Virus record (IMG/VR): IMGVR_UViG_3300044730_001448
Span: 1 to 35,208 of that record
Direction: 5' to 3' (one strand)
From: a virus
DNA length: 35,208 nt
Shown here: positions 7,668 through 19,500 of the stretch, piece after piece
Layout of the letters: each line of letters begins with the position of its first letter
How positions within the stretch are numbered: the first letter of the stretch is position 1
Notes under the pieces: generated by a model
The model's database searches: none
What the model was told of the DNA's origin: nothing
Seen by the model: only the letters and a program-made list of their open reading frames with translations
Program-made: the position numbers and the translations under genes

Positions 7668-10600
7668 CTGATAGCAATGCTCCTCAAATCTTTAAATCTT
7701 GGCGGATAGGCTTGATTTGTGGACGACATTACAATTTTAATTGTAAATCCACTAAATTGACCAAGATTATTTGCAGAAAACTCATACTCTAGGAATTGAT
7801 TTTGGTTGCTTGCGGGTACAAAAACGTCAGGAAGACCACTGTTATTGGCAGGATCAATAACGTCTGGATATCCATCATTATTATTATCGACTGTTAAATT
7901 ATCATATCCTGGGAATAATTCAAAAGATTGCTCGACTTCGCTAGAATCTGCTCTTATTAGACTGTAGAGAACTCTAAAGTCTGCAGAGAAATGTCTGTAT
8001 GCAGAAAGAATTACCTTTAATGAAGTTGCTGGTTGCGACAGTCTTACTGTATTTGAAATGTAAATCGCAGAATGTGGATCTTCAAGAATAGAATTAACCC
8101 TACCATCTTGTTGGTAATTGGATATTGGCGAATTAATTCTATTGCTATGGAAATCCGTAAATGATGTATCTAAGAAAATTTGAGGAGAAACATACTTATT
8201 ACTTGATGTCAATGTCAATGCTATTGTAAATGACTTGTTTCTTGGTAGAGCAGTTAAGAATGTATCTTCATTTACCTTAGATGCAACAATTCTTGATGAC
8301 GAAAGTGTATTTAAGGAATTTATTTGAATGTCTTCATAACCTAAATCTTGGAAAGAAACCTCATTACCACTAATGCTAGTTCCACTAACTGATCTAATCT
8401 TCGCAGACAGTGAAGTTGCTGAAGTAGGAGTTGCTGCATCATAGAATGGAATTATTGCGTCATATTGAATGTTCTCTGAAGCAAATACCTTAGATCCTCC
8501 AGAAGTTATTTCTGATGAGAATGATAGTTGTGGATATCCTGCCGGTGTGTTGTCAACACTTCTGTTAACACCATTGGAAGATCTATCAATTTCAATATAA
8601 TAATTATCAATGTCTAATCCAGTATCACTAATATCGTGAGTTGTATTAATTCTCTGCAGAGAAATTCCATTAAATTCATATTTGTATACTGGAACATTGA
8701 CGGAGTGGGGAAGTGCAAGAGTTGAAGATTGTCCTCTAGTTACGGTCTCTAAAGTTCCAGATCCAATACTCTCATACTTAATAATCTCATTTTCAATGAT
8801 AGCATATCCAGGATTAGTTCCATTTACAGATTTTCCTTCAAAAGTTGTGAAGTTTGAAGTGCTGGCAACTGAAATTGATGTGGAAGAAGATGTAACAGAT
8901 TGAGAAAGTGTAGTTGGTGCTGTATTTGGTGCAATACCACTAATTGCAACTTTGTTATTTTCTGCATACATTCCGTGATTGAAATGATTTACCTTAACAA
9001 AATTTCCATTATAAATTGATCCAACTGGAGTGGAATTGGTAATATATGTATTTCCTAGAGAAACTGAATTATTAGAGGAATCAAAGTAAACTAGATTTGC
9101 AGTTCCACCTGAAGTAAATGATTCACCTTGTACATTACTCAGATATAATGTATCAATACCGTTGTTGTTACCAGTAACTGTAATTCTAGCATCTCTACCA
9201 CTATTACTTGAAACGGAAGAGGTTACAATACCAACAACATCACCAACTGCATATCCATTACCTGGATTTACAATTGAAGCGGCAGTAACTGCTCCAGCAG
9301 ATGCTGTTATGTTTAATGTAAGACCAGAACCACTTCCAATAATGTTGTAAGTTGAGACGTTAGTGTCTGACACATAGTTTGATCCCGCTGTCGTAAGACC
9401 GACAGATGAAACTGAGCAACCAGTGCCTACAATATAACCAGAATTGTATGTTTTTGCACTTTCACTAATTTTTCTACCAGTAGTTAGAATTCCTACCATA
9501 GTTGAATTTGTTACAGTAGTGATTCCAACACTCAGTTTTCTTGGGAATGATGTAAGAGGATTGTTTTGAAGGTTTGGAATATATCCATTACTTTCATTAA
9601 GTGTTGGATTATAGAAAAATGCAGTAGCGGGAGTATTAGTAACAAAATTCGCTCTATGTAGAGTAAATTTCATATCTTGATATTGGTCTGCAGTCCAAAT
9701 AGATCCATTTTGAGATTTAAACAGACTTCCCATAGCAAACTGTTGAGTATATACAACTGCTTCAGAATCTGGAAGATTTCTTGATTGAATTGTTTTCTTA
9801 CCCATTTCAGCAATAAAGACTTCATATTCAATACTTTCTGGGGCTAGCAGTACAATTGCATACTCCAAACCAGGAGCCAAATAAATTGGATAATCGAATA
9901 CTGCTTTTGTTATCGCTGTTGCATCATCTGAAGTTTGAATCTGATCTGGTCTAAGAGTAACTGGATTTCCAACTACTATTGTTGTGGGTGTGCCTAACTC
10001 AACAGTTCTTACTTCAACTGTAAGAGGATTATTTCCACTGTCTTTTTTGTAAAAATACAAATCTACCTCAGTTAAAAATCCACCATCTTGATCAACTGTA
10101 AAAGTTTGGGCAAGAGGATCTTTTCCACCACCCCTATCCTGTTGAGGGAACTGGGTTTGTTCAAAATTAGTTGTTACTCTTGTTATATTTGTAGTAGTTA
10201 AACGAGTATTTGTTACTGTTGTTGTATTTGTAATTGTTGTTTCATATAATTCTAAAGTTCCGTCTGAGATATAATTTGTTTCGGCAGATGAAACTGTAGT
10301 ACTTCCAGCAACGGCAACTTCATTTGTGGGGCTAGATGTAATTTTATATGTTTTAGTGCCCGTATTAATCCTTACATCTGGAGCTGGATTGGTATTGGGG
10401 TCTCTGATAAAGAAAGATCCAGTTAGGTCTCCATAATTATCGGATATTAGTCTAAGATCTTTTACATATGCTACAGAACCACTTGTTTGTCCAACAAGTT
10501 TGGCACCTTTTACCAAATATCCAGAATAAAGTCCTTGTGCCTCTTCCGATATTGAATATGTATCAAGATTCAAAATCTTTGATGAGGCACTATATGCATC

Positions 10601-13600
10601 TGGAATTGATTCTGTTCTGAAGTATGGATTTGTTGTAAATTTGGTTGTTGGAGAATTGAACGGACCAATTTTATGAGATGGCATTGCCACTCTAAAGGTA
10701 ATTATCTTATTGTTTTGATTATCGTAACCAATTACAGTTTCTCCAATAGTAAATGCAGATGATGCGCCATAATTTTCTAATGACTCACTGTTAGCGATTT
10801 CGATTAGTTTTGGAATAAAATCTACAGATCCATTTCCATCCAAGAACTGATAGTATCTAGTATAAGGTTTCAGACTAGTAATTGAAAATTCAGTATTTCT
10901 AGATCTCATATACTCTTCTGCACGTGCTTCTACTAACCTTGTAGAGCTAGTGCTTCTAGTAGATGAACTGCTAGTTTCAGTTACAGTTTGGGAGAATTCC
11001 GTAGAAAGTTCAGTTCTACTTGCATTAGCACCATTATCAACTCTAACTGTTCTATCACCTAAAACAGTTCTATCTCTCTCAACTAAAACAAAGTCTGTTA
11101 CTGATATTGTTTTATTTGGTAGTTGTACTGTTCTAACCCAGTTATCTCTGTCTGGAGATAACTTGATTGACCCTTTATATGAAATAACGTGGAATGGATT
11201 AACATTTTCTACTTGCGTTGCAAGTGGTTGATTAATCCACTTTTCGGAAGTGTATTTAAGAGTTACAGTGCTTCCTGTTTTTTGCACATTAGAATCTATC
11301 AGAGCATAATTGGTTGATAAATCTACTTCCTCATCGGTTGTATTAAGTGATGGTGCAAGATAATTTTTAAGACTATTGCGAGCAATGATAGGTCTCATTT
11401 CCTGCAATTCTGGATCTATTTCAAGAAGTGAGAAATTTAAATTAACTCTTTCATAATCTTTAAAATCATCTACAAAAAATCCAGTCTTAAATCTATTAAA
11501 TCCCTGAGAGTCTTGTATTTGAAGAGTTTGTGTGCTTAATTCTAAAAGAGTTAATGAAGTTACTCTCTCAAGATTTTTAACTCTATTCTCGATGAGACCA
11601 ATGTCTCTCATTGTATATCTTCTATTATCCACAAGTGACAATGTTGCACTCTTTGAAGTATAGAGATATGGAGGAAGACTGATTGTAGCAATCTCCATTA
11701 CATCATCAATTTTTACCGGTGATTTTGGATTAGATGAAGAATTTCCTTGAATATATACAAACTCTCCATTTTTATCTAGATAAACTTTATCTATTCTTCC
11801 AATATAATAATCATAACCAATTATAGTGCTCTCATTTGGAGTTAGATTCAACTTAATTGAAGAACTAAAGTTTCTATTTGAAAAATCAAATGGTGAAGCA
11901 TTAGATCCTGAGAATACTGATACACGAGGTCTAAAATCAAGGGTATCTGATGCTCTTATATTTCTAGATCCAATTAAAGGAACATCAACGGCAAATTGTT
12001 CTTTGTTATAACTTAATACGGTAAATACATCACCATTATCGGTGGTAGGTACACTAAAATAATCAAAAACAACTAATATTCTTCTAGATGGTTCTGTTTC
12101 ACCCTCATTTCTTACAATTCTGGAATAATCATAGTATTGCTCTTTTTGCCCCTTATCCAATTTAAATCTATTGGTTATATCATTATAACTTCCTAAAGTA
12201 ATAGAATCGATTTCACCTACAATATTTGATTCTTCAAAAGTGACATTTTCATTTGTAAGGAATCGATTTGAATTTAAGAATACAACATCCACACTGTTTG
12301 TGGATCTTGTTACAACTCTAGCTACGCAACCACTTTCAGATCCGATAATGTTTTCGCCAATAATTGCGTTTCCACCAATGTTCAATACACTACTAAAAGA
12401 AATAGTGTCTAAAGAAGGATTAGAAGTGTTTAGTGATTCATAAACTGCCAAAACTTTTGCAACATCTGGATAATTAATAGAAATTTCCTCATCCTGAACT
12501 CTCAATCCATAGTATGGATTATACGCAAGACCATCGTTAATGGAGGTACTAATACCAGTGCCAGACTCTGGATACTTTGAGTGAATTATGTTAATTGCCT
12601 GACTTCTATTATATTGTTTTTCCTTACTCTGCACTCCATTTTTTATAAATGTTGCATTAATGGAAGATGTGGTTTTTCCAGAGGTAAGATTTGATAGAGT
12701 AACCTGATTGTTTGATAGTGAAAATTGGTCTGCTGTTAATGCTTGCGTAGTACCATCAGTGTAATGTACTGAATAACGCTCCTCATCAAATCCTTGGAAT
12801 AGAGCAGTTGTTAATCCAGATGGTAACGAAAAATCAGATACGGATAAGACAATCGGACTACTTGAAGATTTTGCACTTGTCGATTGAGCACTAAATGTTA
12901 AAATTGAGTCATTTAAATCAATAGACGATAAATTGGAGTTTGGTACTTCTGCATATAAAAATCCTTTTTCAAGATTTCTAATTGTTGGGGCGCCAATACT
13001 AAAAGATATGTTTGTTGAAACTCCAATTGCACCATTACAAACTCCTGTGATAGTTGCAACGCCTACAACCGTCATAGAGTCACCAGTTAGACTGATACTA
13101 GTTACTCTATTAAAGTTTTCTACCGAACCGGTTGAGGTTTGATATCTGATAATACTTCCTGGTTTAATTGTATTAAAAAATTTTCCAGGAGAAGTTACAA
13201 CACCACCTGCACTAATATTAACAGTGTCTGCAGCATTAAACCCAATAGGAAGTTGTTTTGATAAAACTGAATCTCCTATAAACGCTGTAGTAAATCCAGA
13301 AACTGAAGTGGATTGGTAAACTTGTTTAATATCTTCGCTATTATAAACGGTAATATTGGCAATTGATCTTGGGTATAACTCCAAACCATTAATAATTATT
13401 TGTTCCCCTTTTATGAAGGTTCCAGAAGTTTGTCTGACATTAATTGTAGTTGTACCATCTCCTGCGGTCACTACATATCCACTTGCTCCGCTACTTTTTC
13501 CTTTAATATATGAAGTTCCGGGCAATTGTGATTGTGATAATCCTTGATTTAAGATTAAAGTTGTGTAGGTTTGGATATCATATAAGTATAAATCCCAATT

Positions 13601-14959
13601 TGTAGTTGCTGATGAGTATGCTGCATCAGTCAATCTAAAATTATAGACTCTTGCGTCTCCAATTTTAGTTGTTGAACTTGGATTTCCTGATGCACTTCTT
13701 CTAACTGAGTGAAGTTCTACAGATTCATTTTGCTTTGGTGATCCAGTTATATTATTAATTCTTACTAAACTTCCCATTTCAAATGGGATGCTTACATTGC
13801 TTACATTTTGTGTTTCTCTAGGTTTTGGTACATCTAAAATGGTAGTAGAAACCTTTTCAATATCATATCCTCTTACATATGCTTTACCTGGAGATAATTT
13901 AATGCATAGAAGATCATCTGAAGGTGTATTTCCACTTTCAGTTTTTTGATCTTTGAAAAACAGACCATTATTTCCAAGTCTGTTATTTAAAGAATCGTGC
14001 AACGAAATTTTAAAAGGAGATACTGAATAGTTGCCCGATTCATCAAAAGTTCTTTGTGCTAGATAATCTTTTATTAGTGAGTATTCTGTATTTGTGTTTA
14101 ATTTTTTAACCTGCCCAGCATCTAACCTAAGAATCTCAATAAAGTCTACATCAGTATCAACACTATCAATTGTTTTTTTAGTTAGCGTTAATCCTATTTT
14201 AAATCTATCTGCACCAGGAGCGGCATAATTTGTAAATCCTTTCGCATTATCATATAAAGAAGAATCTTCTTTAGCAGTTACGATTTCTTCAGATACTTTA
14301 AGACCCACTCTATATGATGGGGTGTTAGTATAATAATCTAGGATAATCGTTTGCTTGGAGACATTTACAAAGGTTCCTCTTACAAAATAAATTCCAGTAT
14401 CAATAGAAACTGCAGATCCAATGGCAGTTGCATCGGTAGAAATCAGTGATGCAAATGGATTACCAGATATGATAGTTGTATTTCCATAAACTATATTCTC
14501 ACTAGCAAATAAGGACTCACCATCTTGGAATGGAGTAATTGTAAAATTTTCTCCAGAGTCAATATACTTTACATATAATGTAATATATTCTAAATTATTA
14601 ACTGAATCGGGTATTTCAATTTTTTGAATAACGCCAGTTACTCCAGAAATTTGTCCCGTAACTTTTTTACCTACAAATTGATTGACATATAGTGAGATAT
14701 TTACGCCAAAATTGGTAGGATTTAACTTAACTGCATTGAATTGTGGATCATATGTTAAATTGCCAGGAATTACTACAGATCCCTCTTTAAATATATGACT
14801 ACCAAAAGATTCAACCTGATTTTGTAAAATTGATTGAATATTATTTAATTCTCTTGCTTGGACAGGTCTTCCTGGATTAAAAAGAACTTTATAAAAATTC
14901 TTTTCGGCGTCAAAATCATCAAAGTAAGGACTTACATTTAAATTTGTTTTTTGTGCCAT
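7664..14959 (-). CDS. Giant DUF4815-type tail/baseplate protein, 2431 aa
   Basis: 2,431 residues. The N-terminus, with N-V-S-P-Y-F-D-D-F-D near 8-17 and R-P-V-Q-A-R-E-L-N-N-I-Q-S near 31-43, is typical of the DUF4815 family of T4-like phage tail proteins. A helical segment follows at about 1110-1140 (R-R-Y-T-M-R-D-I-G-L-I-E-N-R-V-K-N-L-E). A domain beginning D-P-L-A-Q-T-F-T-V-D starts near 1610. G-x-x-Y repeats (S-A-G/T-A-G-S-N-Y, N-P-G-N-G-Y) lie near 1860-1910, and an E-I-I-K-Y ... T-R-G-Q-S-S module near 2060. It occupies the gp9/gp10 position after gp8, so a baseplate-peripheral or fibre-attachment role is likely. This is inference from synteny. It ends in an ATGA overlap with the 67-residue gene. 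Confidence 0.88.
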   Translation of the reverse strand: MAQKTNLNVSPYFDDFDAEKNFYKVLFNPGRPVQARELNNIQSILQNQVESFGSHIFKEGSVVIPGNLTYDPQFNAVKLNPTNFGVNISLYVNQFVGKKVTGQISGVTGVIQKIEIPDSVNNLEYITLYVKYIDSGENFTITPFQDGESLFASENIVYGNTTIISGNPFASLISTDATAIGSAVSIDTGIYFVRGTFVNVSKQTIILDYYTNTPSYRVGLKVSEEIVTAKEDSSLYDNAKGFTNYAAPGADRFKIGLTLTKKTIDSVDTDVDFIEILRLDAGQVKKLNTNTEYSLIKDYLAQRTFDESGNYSVSPFKISLHDSLNNRLGNNGLFFKDQKTESGNTPSDDLLCIKLSPGKAYVRGYDIEKVSTTILDVPKPRETQNVSNVSIPFEMGSLVRINNITGSPKQNESVELHSVRRSASGNPSSTTKIGDARVYNFRLTDAAYSSATTNWDLYLYDIQTYTTLILNQGLSQSQLPGTSYIKGKSSGASGYVVTAGDGTTTINVRQTSGTFIKGEQIIINGLELYPRSIANITVYNSEDIKQVYQSTSVSGFTTAFIGDSVLSKQLPIGFNAADTVNISAGGVVTSPGKFFNTIKPGSIIRYQTSTGSVENFNRVTSISLTGDSMTVVGVATITGVCNGAIGVSTNISFSIGAPTIRNLEKGFLYAEVPNSNLSSIDLNDSILTFSAQSTSAKSSSSPIVLSVSDFSLPSGLTTALFQGFDEERYSVHYTDGTTQALTADQFSLSNNQVTLSNLTSGKTTSSINATFIKNGVQSKEKQYNRSQAINIIHSKYPESGTGISTSINDGLAYNPYYGLRVQDEEISINYPDVAKVLAVYESLNTSNPSLDTISFSSVLNIGGNAIIGENIIGSESGCVARVVTRSTNSVDVVFLNSNRFLTNENVTFEESNIVGEIDSITLGSYNDITNRFKLDKGQKEQYYDYSRIVRNEGETEPSRRILVVFDYFSVPTTDNGDVFTVLSYNKEQFAVDVPLIGSRNIRASDTLDFRPRVSVFSGSNASPFDFSNRNFSSSIKLNLTPNESTIIGYDYYIGRIDKVYLDKNGEFVYIQGNSSSNPKSPVKIDDVMEIATISLPPYLYTSKSATLSLVDNRRYTMRDIGLIENRVKNLERVTSLTLLELSTQTLQIQDSQGFNRFKTGFFVDDFKDYERVNLNFSLLEIDPELQEMRPIIARNSLKNYLAPSLNTTDEEVDLSTNYALIDSNVQKTGSTVTLKYTSEKWINQPLATQVENVNPFHVISYKGSIKLSPDRDNWVRTVQLPNKTISVTDFVLVERDRTVLGDRTVRVDNGANASRTELSTEFSQTVTETSSSSTRSTSSTRLVEARAEEYMRSRNTEFSITSLKPYTRYYQFLDGNGSVDFIPKLIEIANSESLENYGASSAFTIGETVIGYDNQNNKIITFRVAMPSHKIGPFNSPTTKFTTNPYFRTESIPDAYSASSKILNLDTYSISEEAQGLYSGYLVKGAKLVGQTSGSVAYVKDLRLISDNYGDLTGSFFIRDPNTNPAPDVRINTGTKTYKITSSPTNEVAVAGSTTVSSAETNYISDGTLELYETTITNTTTVTNTRLTTTNITRVTTNFEQTQFPQQDRGGGKDPLAQTFTVDQDGGFLTEVDLYFYKKDSGNNPLTVEVRTVELGTPTTIVVGNPVTLRPDQIQTSDDATAITKAVFDYPIYLAPGLEYAIVLLAPESIEYEVFIAEMGKKTIQSRNLPDSEAVVYTQQFAMGSLFKSQNGSIWTADQYQDMKFTLHRANFVTNTPATAFFYNPTLNESNGYIPNLQNNPLTSFPRKLSVGITTVTNSTMVGILTTGRKISESAKTYNSGYIVGTGCSVSSVGLTTAGSNYVSDTNVSTYNIIGSGSGLTLNITASAGAVTAASIVNPGNGYAVGDVVGIVTSSVSSNSGRDARITVTGNNNGIDTLYLSNVQGESFTSGGTANLVYFDSSNNSVSLGNTYITNSTPVGSIYNGNFVKVNHFNHGMYAENNKVAISGIAPNTAPTTLSQSVTSSSTSISVASTSNFTTFEGKSVNGTNPGYAIIENEIIKYESIGSGTLETVTRGQSSTLALPHSVNVPVYKYEFNGISLQRINTTHDISDTGLDIDNYYIEIDRSSNGVNRSVDNTPAGYPQLSFSSEITSGGSKVFASENIQYDAIIPFYDAATPTSATSLSAKIRSVSGTSISGNEVSFQDLGYEDIQINSLNTLSSSRIVASKVNEDTFLTALPRNKSFTIALTLTSSNKYVSPQIFLDTSFTDFHSNRINSPISNYQQDGRVNSILEDPHSAIYISNTVRLSQPATSLKVILSAYRHFSADFRVLYSLIRADSSEVEQSFELFPGYDNLTVDNNNDGYPDVIDPANNSGLPDVFVPASNQNQFLEYEFSANNLGQFSGFTIKIVMSSTNQAYPPRFKDLRSIAIR

Positions 14960-14962
14960 TGG

Positions 14963-16531
14963 TTAGAATTCCAGGATAATTTTAATGTCTTCTTTTTGTC
15001 TAACATTACGAGATACAAGAGGTCTATTGTCAATATAAATTACATCCCCTGTTTTTTTATTTATTTCAGGATTTGCGAGACCATTTGTAAATGTTACTCC
15101 AAGATTGATAATTGAATTATTTACCGTAGTTGTAATTCCAGAGAAAGAAGATATTTGTCCAGAAAAACCACTTGTTTCACCAACCACATTTCCTCCAGAG
15201 GCGCTGAAATCAATATTTGCTTTTGCCTCCGTTGAAACTCCAACATAATCAGTTTGGTCGTGGGTTGAACCATAATATAAAGATCTGTCTCTGAAATATT
15301 TTAAAACTTTAGTATCAGCATCATATGATGCAACATATCCAACAGCAATGCCAGTAGAAACTGTTTGATTAATTTTTTCTCCAACTTCAGGTAAGAACGC
15401 ATTTACAGAATCAAACTGCATAGCATACAAACCTGAAAACTCACCACCACTAAAAGTTTCTGTAGATATAAATGTTGTTGGATTTTTTAAAATTCCTATT
15501 TGGCAAAATTTTGTGTTAGTTGGAAAATCTCTAGTGGAATCATCAAATCTTGCATATATCATTACTCTGTCAGCACCTAACTCTTTGTATAAATCAAATC
15601 CGTGCCCTCTAGAAGGCGGTATAATGGGGATTAATTTTGCGGGGTTACTGATGGTGCTTCCAGGTTGTAGAGGACCCAAATCGACGATTCCATACGTGTA
15701 TCCGGTGCCACCAGAAGTTACTGTAGTATCTGTAATTTCACCATTCGCATTTGTTTGAACAAATACTCTTCCTCCAGTTCCATTTCCCAAAATATCTACT
15801 TCACCTGAAGTATAATTAGATCCTGCATTTGAAATATAGACTGTTTTAATTTGATTGTTATTTAATGTAGAATCTCCATTCTCTCTTACTGCAACAATTT
15901 GTGAATCGGTAGATGTTTGCCAATTATTTGGCAATGTTATATATTCTGTGGAATCAAATTTTATAATATCTGCTGGAGTAACTGTAAATAGATATTTCCA
16001 AACATATCCATCTTCTCCAGTTCCAGCGACAGTAGGTTCTAAATCGGTAGTCGTTGGTTCATACTGTGATTGATTTCCTGTGGTATTAATACCACTAGAT
16101 CCATTTTCTATACAAATGTAAACATTATAATCGCTGTTTAATACATAATATTCGGAATCATATAACCTTGCTCTTCTTGATACTGGAGATAAATTTTCAA
16201 CACTATAGTCGTGCCTGTACATATCGTACTTTTTACCCCTCACCCAATCCACTCTTTTAACAACTCTTCTTATGTTTGAGGAGGTAACTTTTTTTCCAAA
16301 AAGAAGCGTATCTTCATATTGTGTAAGATAATCTAAATTATCCGTTGGATTTGGTATCACACCATTTGTTATTCCAGGACCATCCCAATTTAAGTTTCTT
16401 CCAAATCCAGTATACAGATTTGGGTTAGTGAGACCAACCCAAACATAATAAGAATTAGAAGAATCATCTACCGATTCTATAAAGTTACTGGCATTTAAAA
16501 TTCTAAATTGATCTGTTACAAGTGCAGACAT
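14963..16531 (-). CDS. 8: Baseplate wedge subunit, gp8-like
   Basis: 522 residues, against 334 in T4 gp8. The opening MSALVTDQFRILNASNFIES, the Y-Y-V-W-V-G-L-T-N-P segment and the later G-E-D-G-Y-V-W-K-Y-L-F-T-V-T-P motif near 173-187 are signatures of cyanophage gp8. gp8 dimers bridge gp6-gp7 wedges in the baseplate. The extra length includes two G-S-N-Y-T/G-T-G-Y-T repeats at about 235-285, the same repeat type seen in gp14 and the giants, and a C-terminal F-S-G-I-T-T-T-V-N-N-S-I-I region. It lies between the gp7-position giant and the DUF4815 gene as expected, with a late box 20 bases upstream. Confidence 0.9.
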   Translation of the reverse strand: MSALVTDQFRILNASNFIESVDDSSNSYYVWVGLTNPNLYTGFGRNLNWDGPGITNGVIPNPTDNLDYLTQYEDTLLFGKKVTSSNIRRVVKRVDWVRGKKYDMYRHDYSVENLSPVSRRARLYDSEYYVLNSDYNVYICIENGSSGINTTGNQSQYEPTTTDLEPTVAGTGEDGYVWKYLFTVTPADIIKFDSTEYITLPNNWQTSTDSQIVAVRENGDSTLNNNQIKTVYISNAGSNYTSGEVDILGNGTGGRVFVQTNANGEITDTTVTSGGTGYTYGIVDLGPLQPGSTISNPAKLIPIIPPSRGHGFDLYKELGADRVMIYARFDDSTRDFPTNTKFCQIGILKNPTTFISTETFSGGEFSGLYAMQFDSVNAFLPEVGEKINQTVSTGIAVGYVASYDADTKVLKYFRDRSLYYGSTHDQTDYVGVSTEAKANIDFSASGGNVVGETSGFSGQISSFSGITTTVNNSIINLGVTFTNGLANPEINKKTGDVIYIDNRPLVSRNVRQKEDIKIILEF

Positions 16532-16551
16532 CTATATGATTCTTTTTTTTA

Positions 16552-16559
16552 TATTTATA
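16552..16559 (-). promoter_or_regulatory. T4-type late promoter box upstream of gp8
   Basis: The minus strand reads TATAAATA, the T4-type late -10 element, ending 20 bases before the gp8 ATG. It lies in the 33-base gap between the giant gene and gp8, one of the few gaps in the baseplate block. An A-rich run follows it on the minus strand. Confidence 0.72.
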
Positions 16560-16564
16560 TTGTG

Positions 16565-19500
16565 TTAGAGATCCTTTTTAAGAGATCCATTACTTCTTAA
16601 TCCATATCCTCTTCTTTGAATAATTGGATACGTGGATAATCCCGAATTATATCCAAGTGTAGTAATTCCAATGCTTGATGTATAACCAGTCACTCCTATT
16701 GAAATTGGATTATTGGATCTAGAGAATCCTGACAATCTTCCCCAAGACAATCTACCTACAGGATATTCAAGCGTTCCAGTAGTTGCAATCCCAACAATAG
16801 ATGTGTTAGATGCGATATTGCAAGTTATGATACCTAATGTGGAATTAATTGCGTGAATTTGATAAATGTTATTCAAGAAAGAGGTGCTAATGGAAATAGT
16901 ATCAGTATTAGTTGTGTTTATAGATGTTACTCCTTGTCCAACAGTGGTTTCAGAAATATAGACGGGGTATCCAACCTGCAAATCTGGGAACGAGAATGGA
17001 TCCCTATCTAAAGTAAATTTAAGTGCTAAAGGAGCTCCAATTCCAGTTGCAGTTTCAATTCCTATGATAGAAACATCATACCCTTCAACATCAGATATAT
17101 TAGTGATTATTTCATATTGTTCCGAAGAATCATTGGATAAAATAAACGCATCAAAACTAATTGGCGATTCATTTTCATAATTGAAGAGACTGCTGTCATC
17201 AACAAATATTTGATTTGTAGAATTACTAAAATCTCCTATAATATTTGCAGTTGGATAAATTTGTGATTCTAAAGAATCTCTTGACTTGTAAACAATTTCA
17301 CCATTGAGTATTAGGTCTGTCTTTTGCTTAGTCCAATATATTGGTTTGTTATTAGTTTCATCAACTCCCAGTCCGGTATATAAATTTGTTTCAATTTTGT
17401 CAGAAGAAGAAACATCATATATGATTCTCTTATCTTGAGTAATTGTATTTTGAATATTTGCGTTATTACTAAAGATTTGTACAGTATCACCAACTTTAAC
17501 AGTCTCTATCGCATTAATTTGAATTGTATCTTCATCTCGTGTACCACGATAGAAGAATATTGCTATATTATCTTCTGGTTCTGGCGCAACTGAGAACGTG
17601 AATGAAGTTCCCCCACTAAACTGATACGAAACTCCAGGTTCCTGTAAAACGCCATTAATAAAGATAAGAATAACTGAATCTAAATCAATTAGTTGAGAAT
17701 CTGGATCATTTTCATCAATCTCAAAACTGACAAGTTCTGAATTATAGAAAAGTGGGAATCTTGTTCGGATACCATCTTGATATGCCTTAACAGAATCAAT
17801 GTAATCTAATTCTCCAAACTGCCAAGATGAGAAGGAATCTGTGAAAACATCTAGAACGGTTAATTCAAATTCACTAATTGGAGAAGATAGACCCTTTGCA
17901 GTCACTAGTCCTACTGGTTTAAATACATCACCCACTCTAAAGGAATATCCATTTCTAGTGATATTAAAATTCTTAACTTCAAATAAAGTAGAACCAATTC
18001 CAGTAGTAGTTGAACTTGCTCCAACCTCAATATTTAAAAGTAAACCAATTCCAGTGTCTGTTGTGTTTCCAATTCCAAGTCTAGAAACACCAGTTACAGG
18101 TAAGTTTTCATAAGAAGGAGAAGAAACATTTATCGTTGGATTGGTATATCCTGCTCCAGGATTGACAATGTTGAATGATAAAGTTCCACCTGCTCCAACA
18201 TTTGCAGTTATGACAGCTCCAGTTCCAATATGTCCGCTTTCAGTAACTGCAACGGAAACAGGATTTCTATAACCAGATCCAATAATATCCATAGTTCCAA
18301 TTCCAATTGCAACTATTGATCCACCTGCTCCAACAACAGCAGTAACAGAAGCTCCTACAAGAGGCGCTATTCCCAGACCTCCAGTAGACCCAAGAGATAC
18401 AATTACACCACCACGAGGAAGTTGGTTTTGATTAACATCATAGTCTGATGTAAATATGCTACTATTAGATGATGTTATTCCGGAGAAAGTAATACTCGTA
18501 ATTCCAGAGTTTTCTGATATCAAATAATTATTTGATGAATTATTAAATGTTGTTGGAGACTGGAAGATATTATTAATAAATACGATTCCATTTCCTCCAG
18601 AAGTTCCTAATCCAACTGTGTTTATTCCTTGAGAAGTTAGTATAAATGTTTGTCCAATTCCAGTAAATTGATTTGAAATATCATCATAGACACGATTAGT
18701 AGTATAATCTTCTCTTAAGAAAACTCTTCCGCTAAAAGAAGCTCTTTCTCTTGGCAAATTAGACTCACTGGGTCCCACTAAATCGAGAGAGTTTCCTCTA
18801 GGAGCTTCTGTGAAGAAAATTTTATTTTCAGAAATATTATAAGATCCTCTATAAACTCTGGCGATAGAACTATCAGTATGGAGTCCGGCAGTAGATCCAA
18901 CAAATCCACGAGTTACTTCTACAAGAGAAATACTTCCAGTAAATGTAATAGGACCAGTATTCGTTATGCCCAATCCAACATTTTCAACTCGTACATATTC
19001 ATCATCAATTTTTATAATGTCTGTTGGAGTAATGGAACTAATACCACTCAAAGCAAAAATTGTAGATGCAGTTCCAATTTGTCCTCCATTTCCAGACAAT
19101 GTATGAGTTATATTAGAATATGCAAGAGGACTTTGTACAATATCATTAATTGAAATTATTGATTTTTCATTCTTTTTATACATTTCCAATTGATGAGCAT
19201 TTCCCAAACCAACAGATGTAAATGTTACTCCAATTCCTTGAGTAGCATATTCTTCTCTTGTAGAAATTCTAAATGTATCGTTACTATCTTTTATTGCATA
19301 TACTACGGATGGTAGTATTGTTGTAATTACTCCAACATAATTTGCAGTAGCACCAATTCCCATCGCAGAGGTTCCAATTCCAATAAAAGTGGATTTTGGA
19401 GTATAGATTAATTGCTCTCCTGTATTGAAGAAATGATTTGCAATTGTAAATACACCTGTCACTGGATTTAAAACATCACTATCTGATGGATTAAAAGTTT

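Noticed and set aside
7664-14959. Diversity-generating retroelement target region in the giant tail gene
   Set aside because: No reverse transcriptase or template repeat is in the window.
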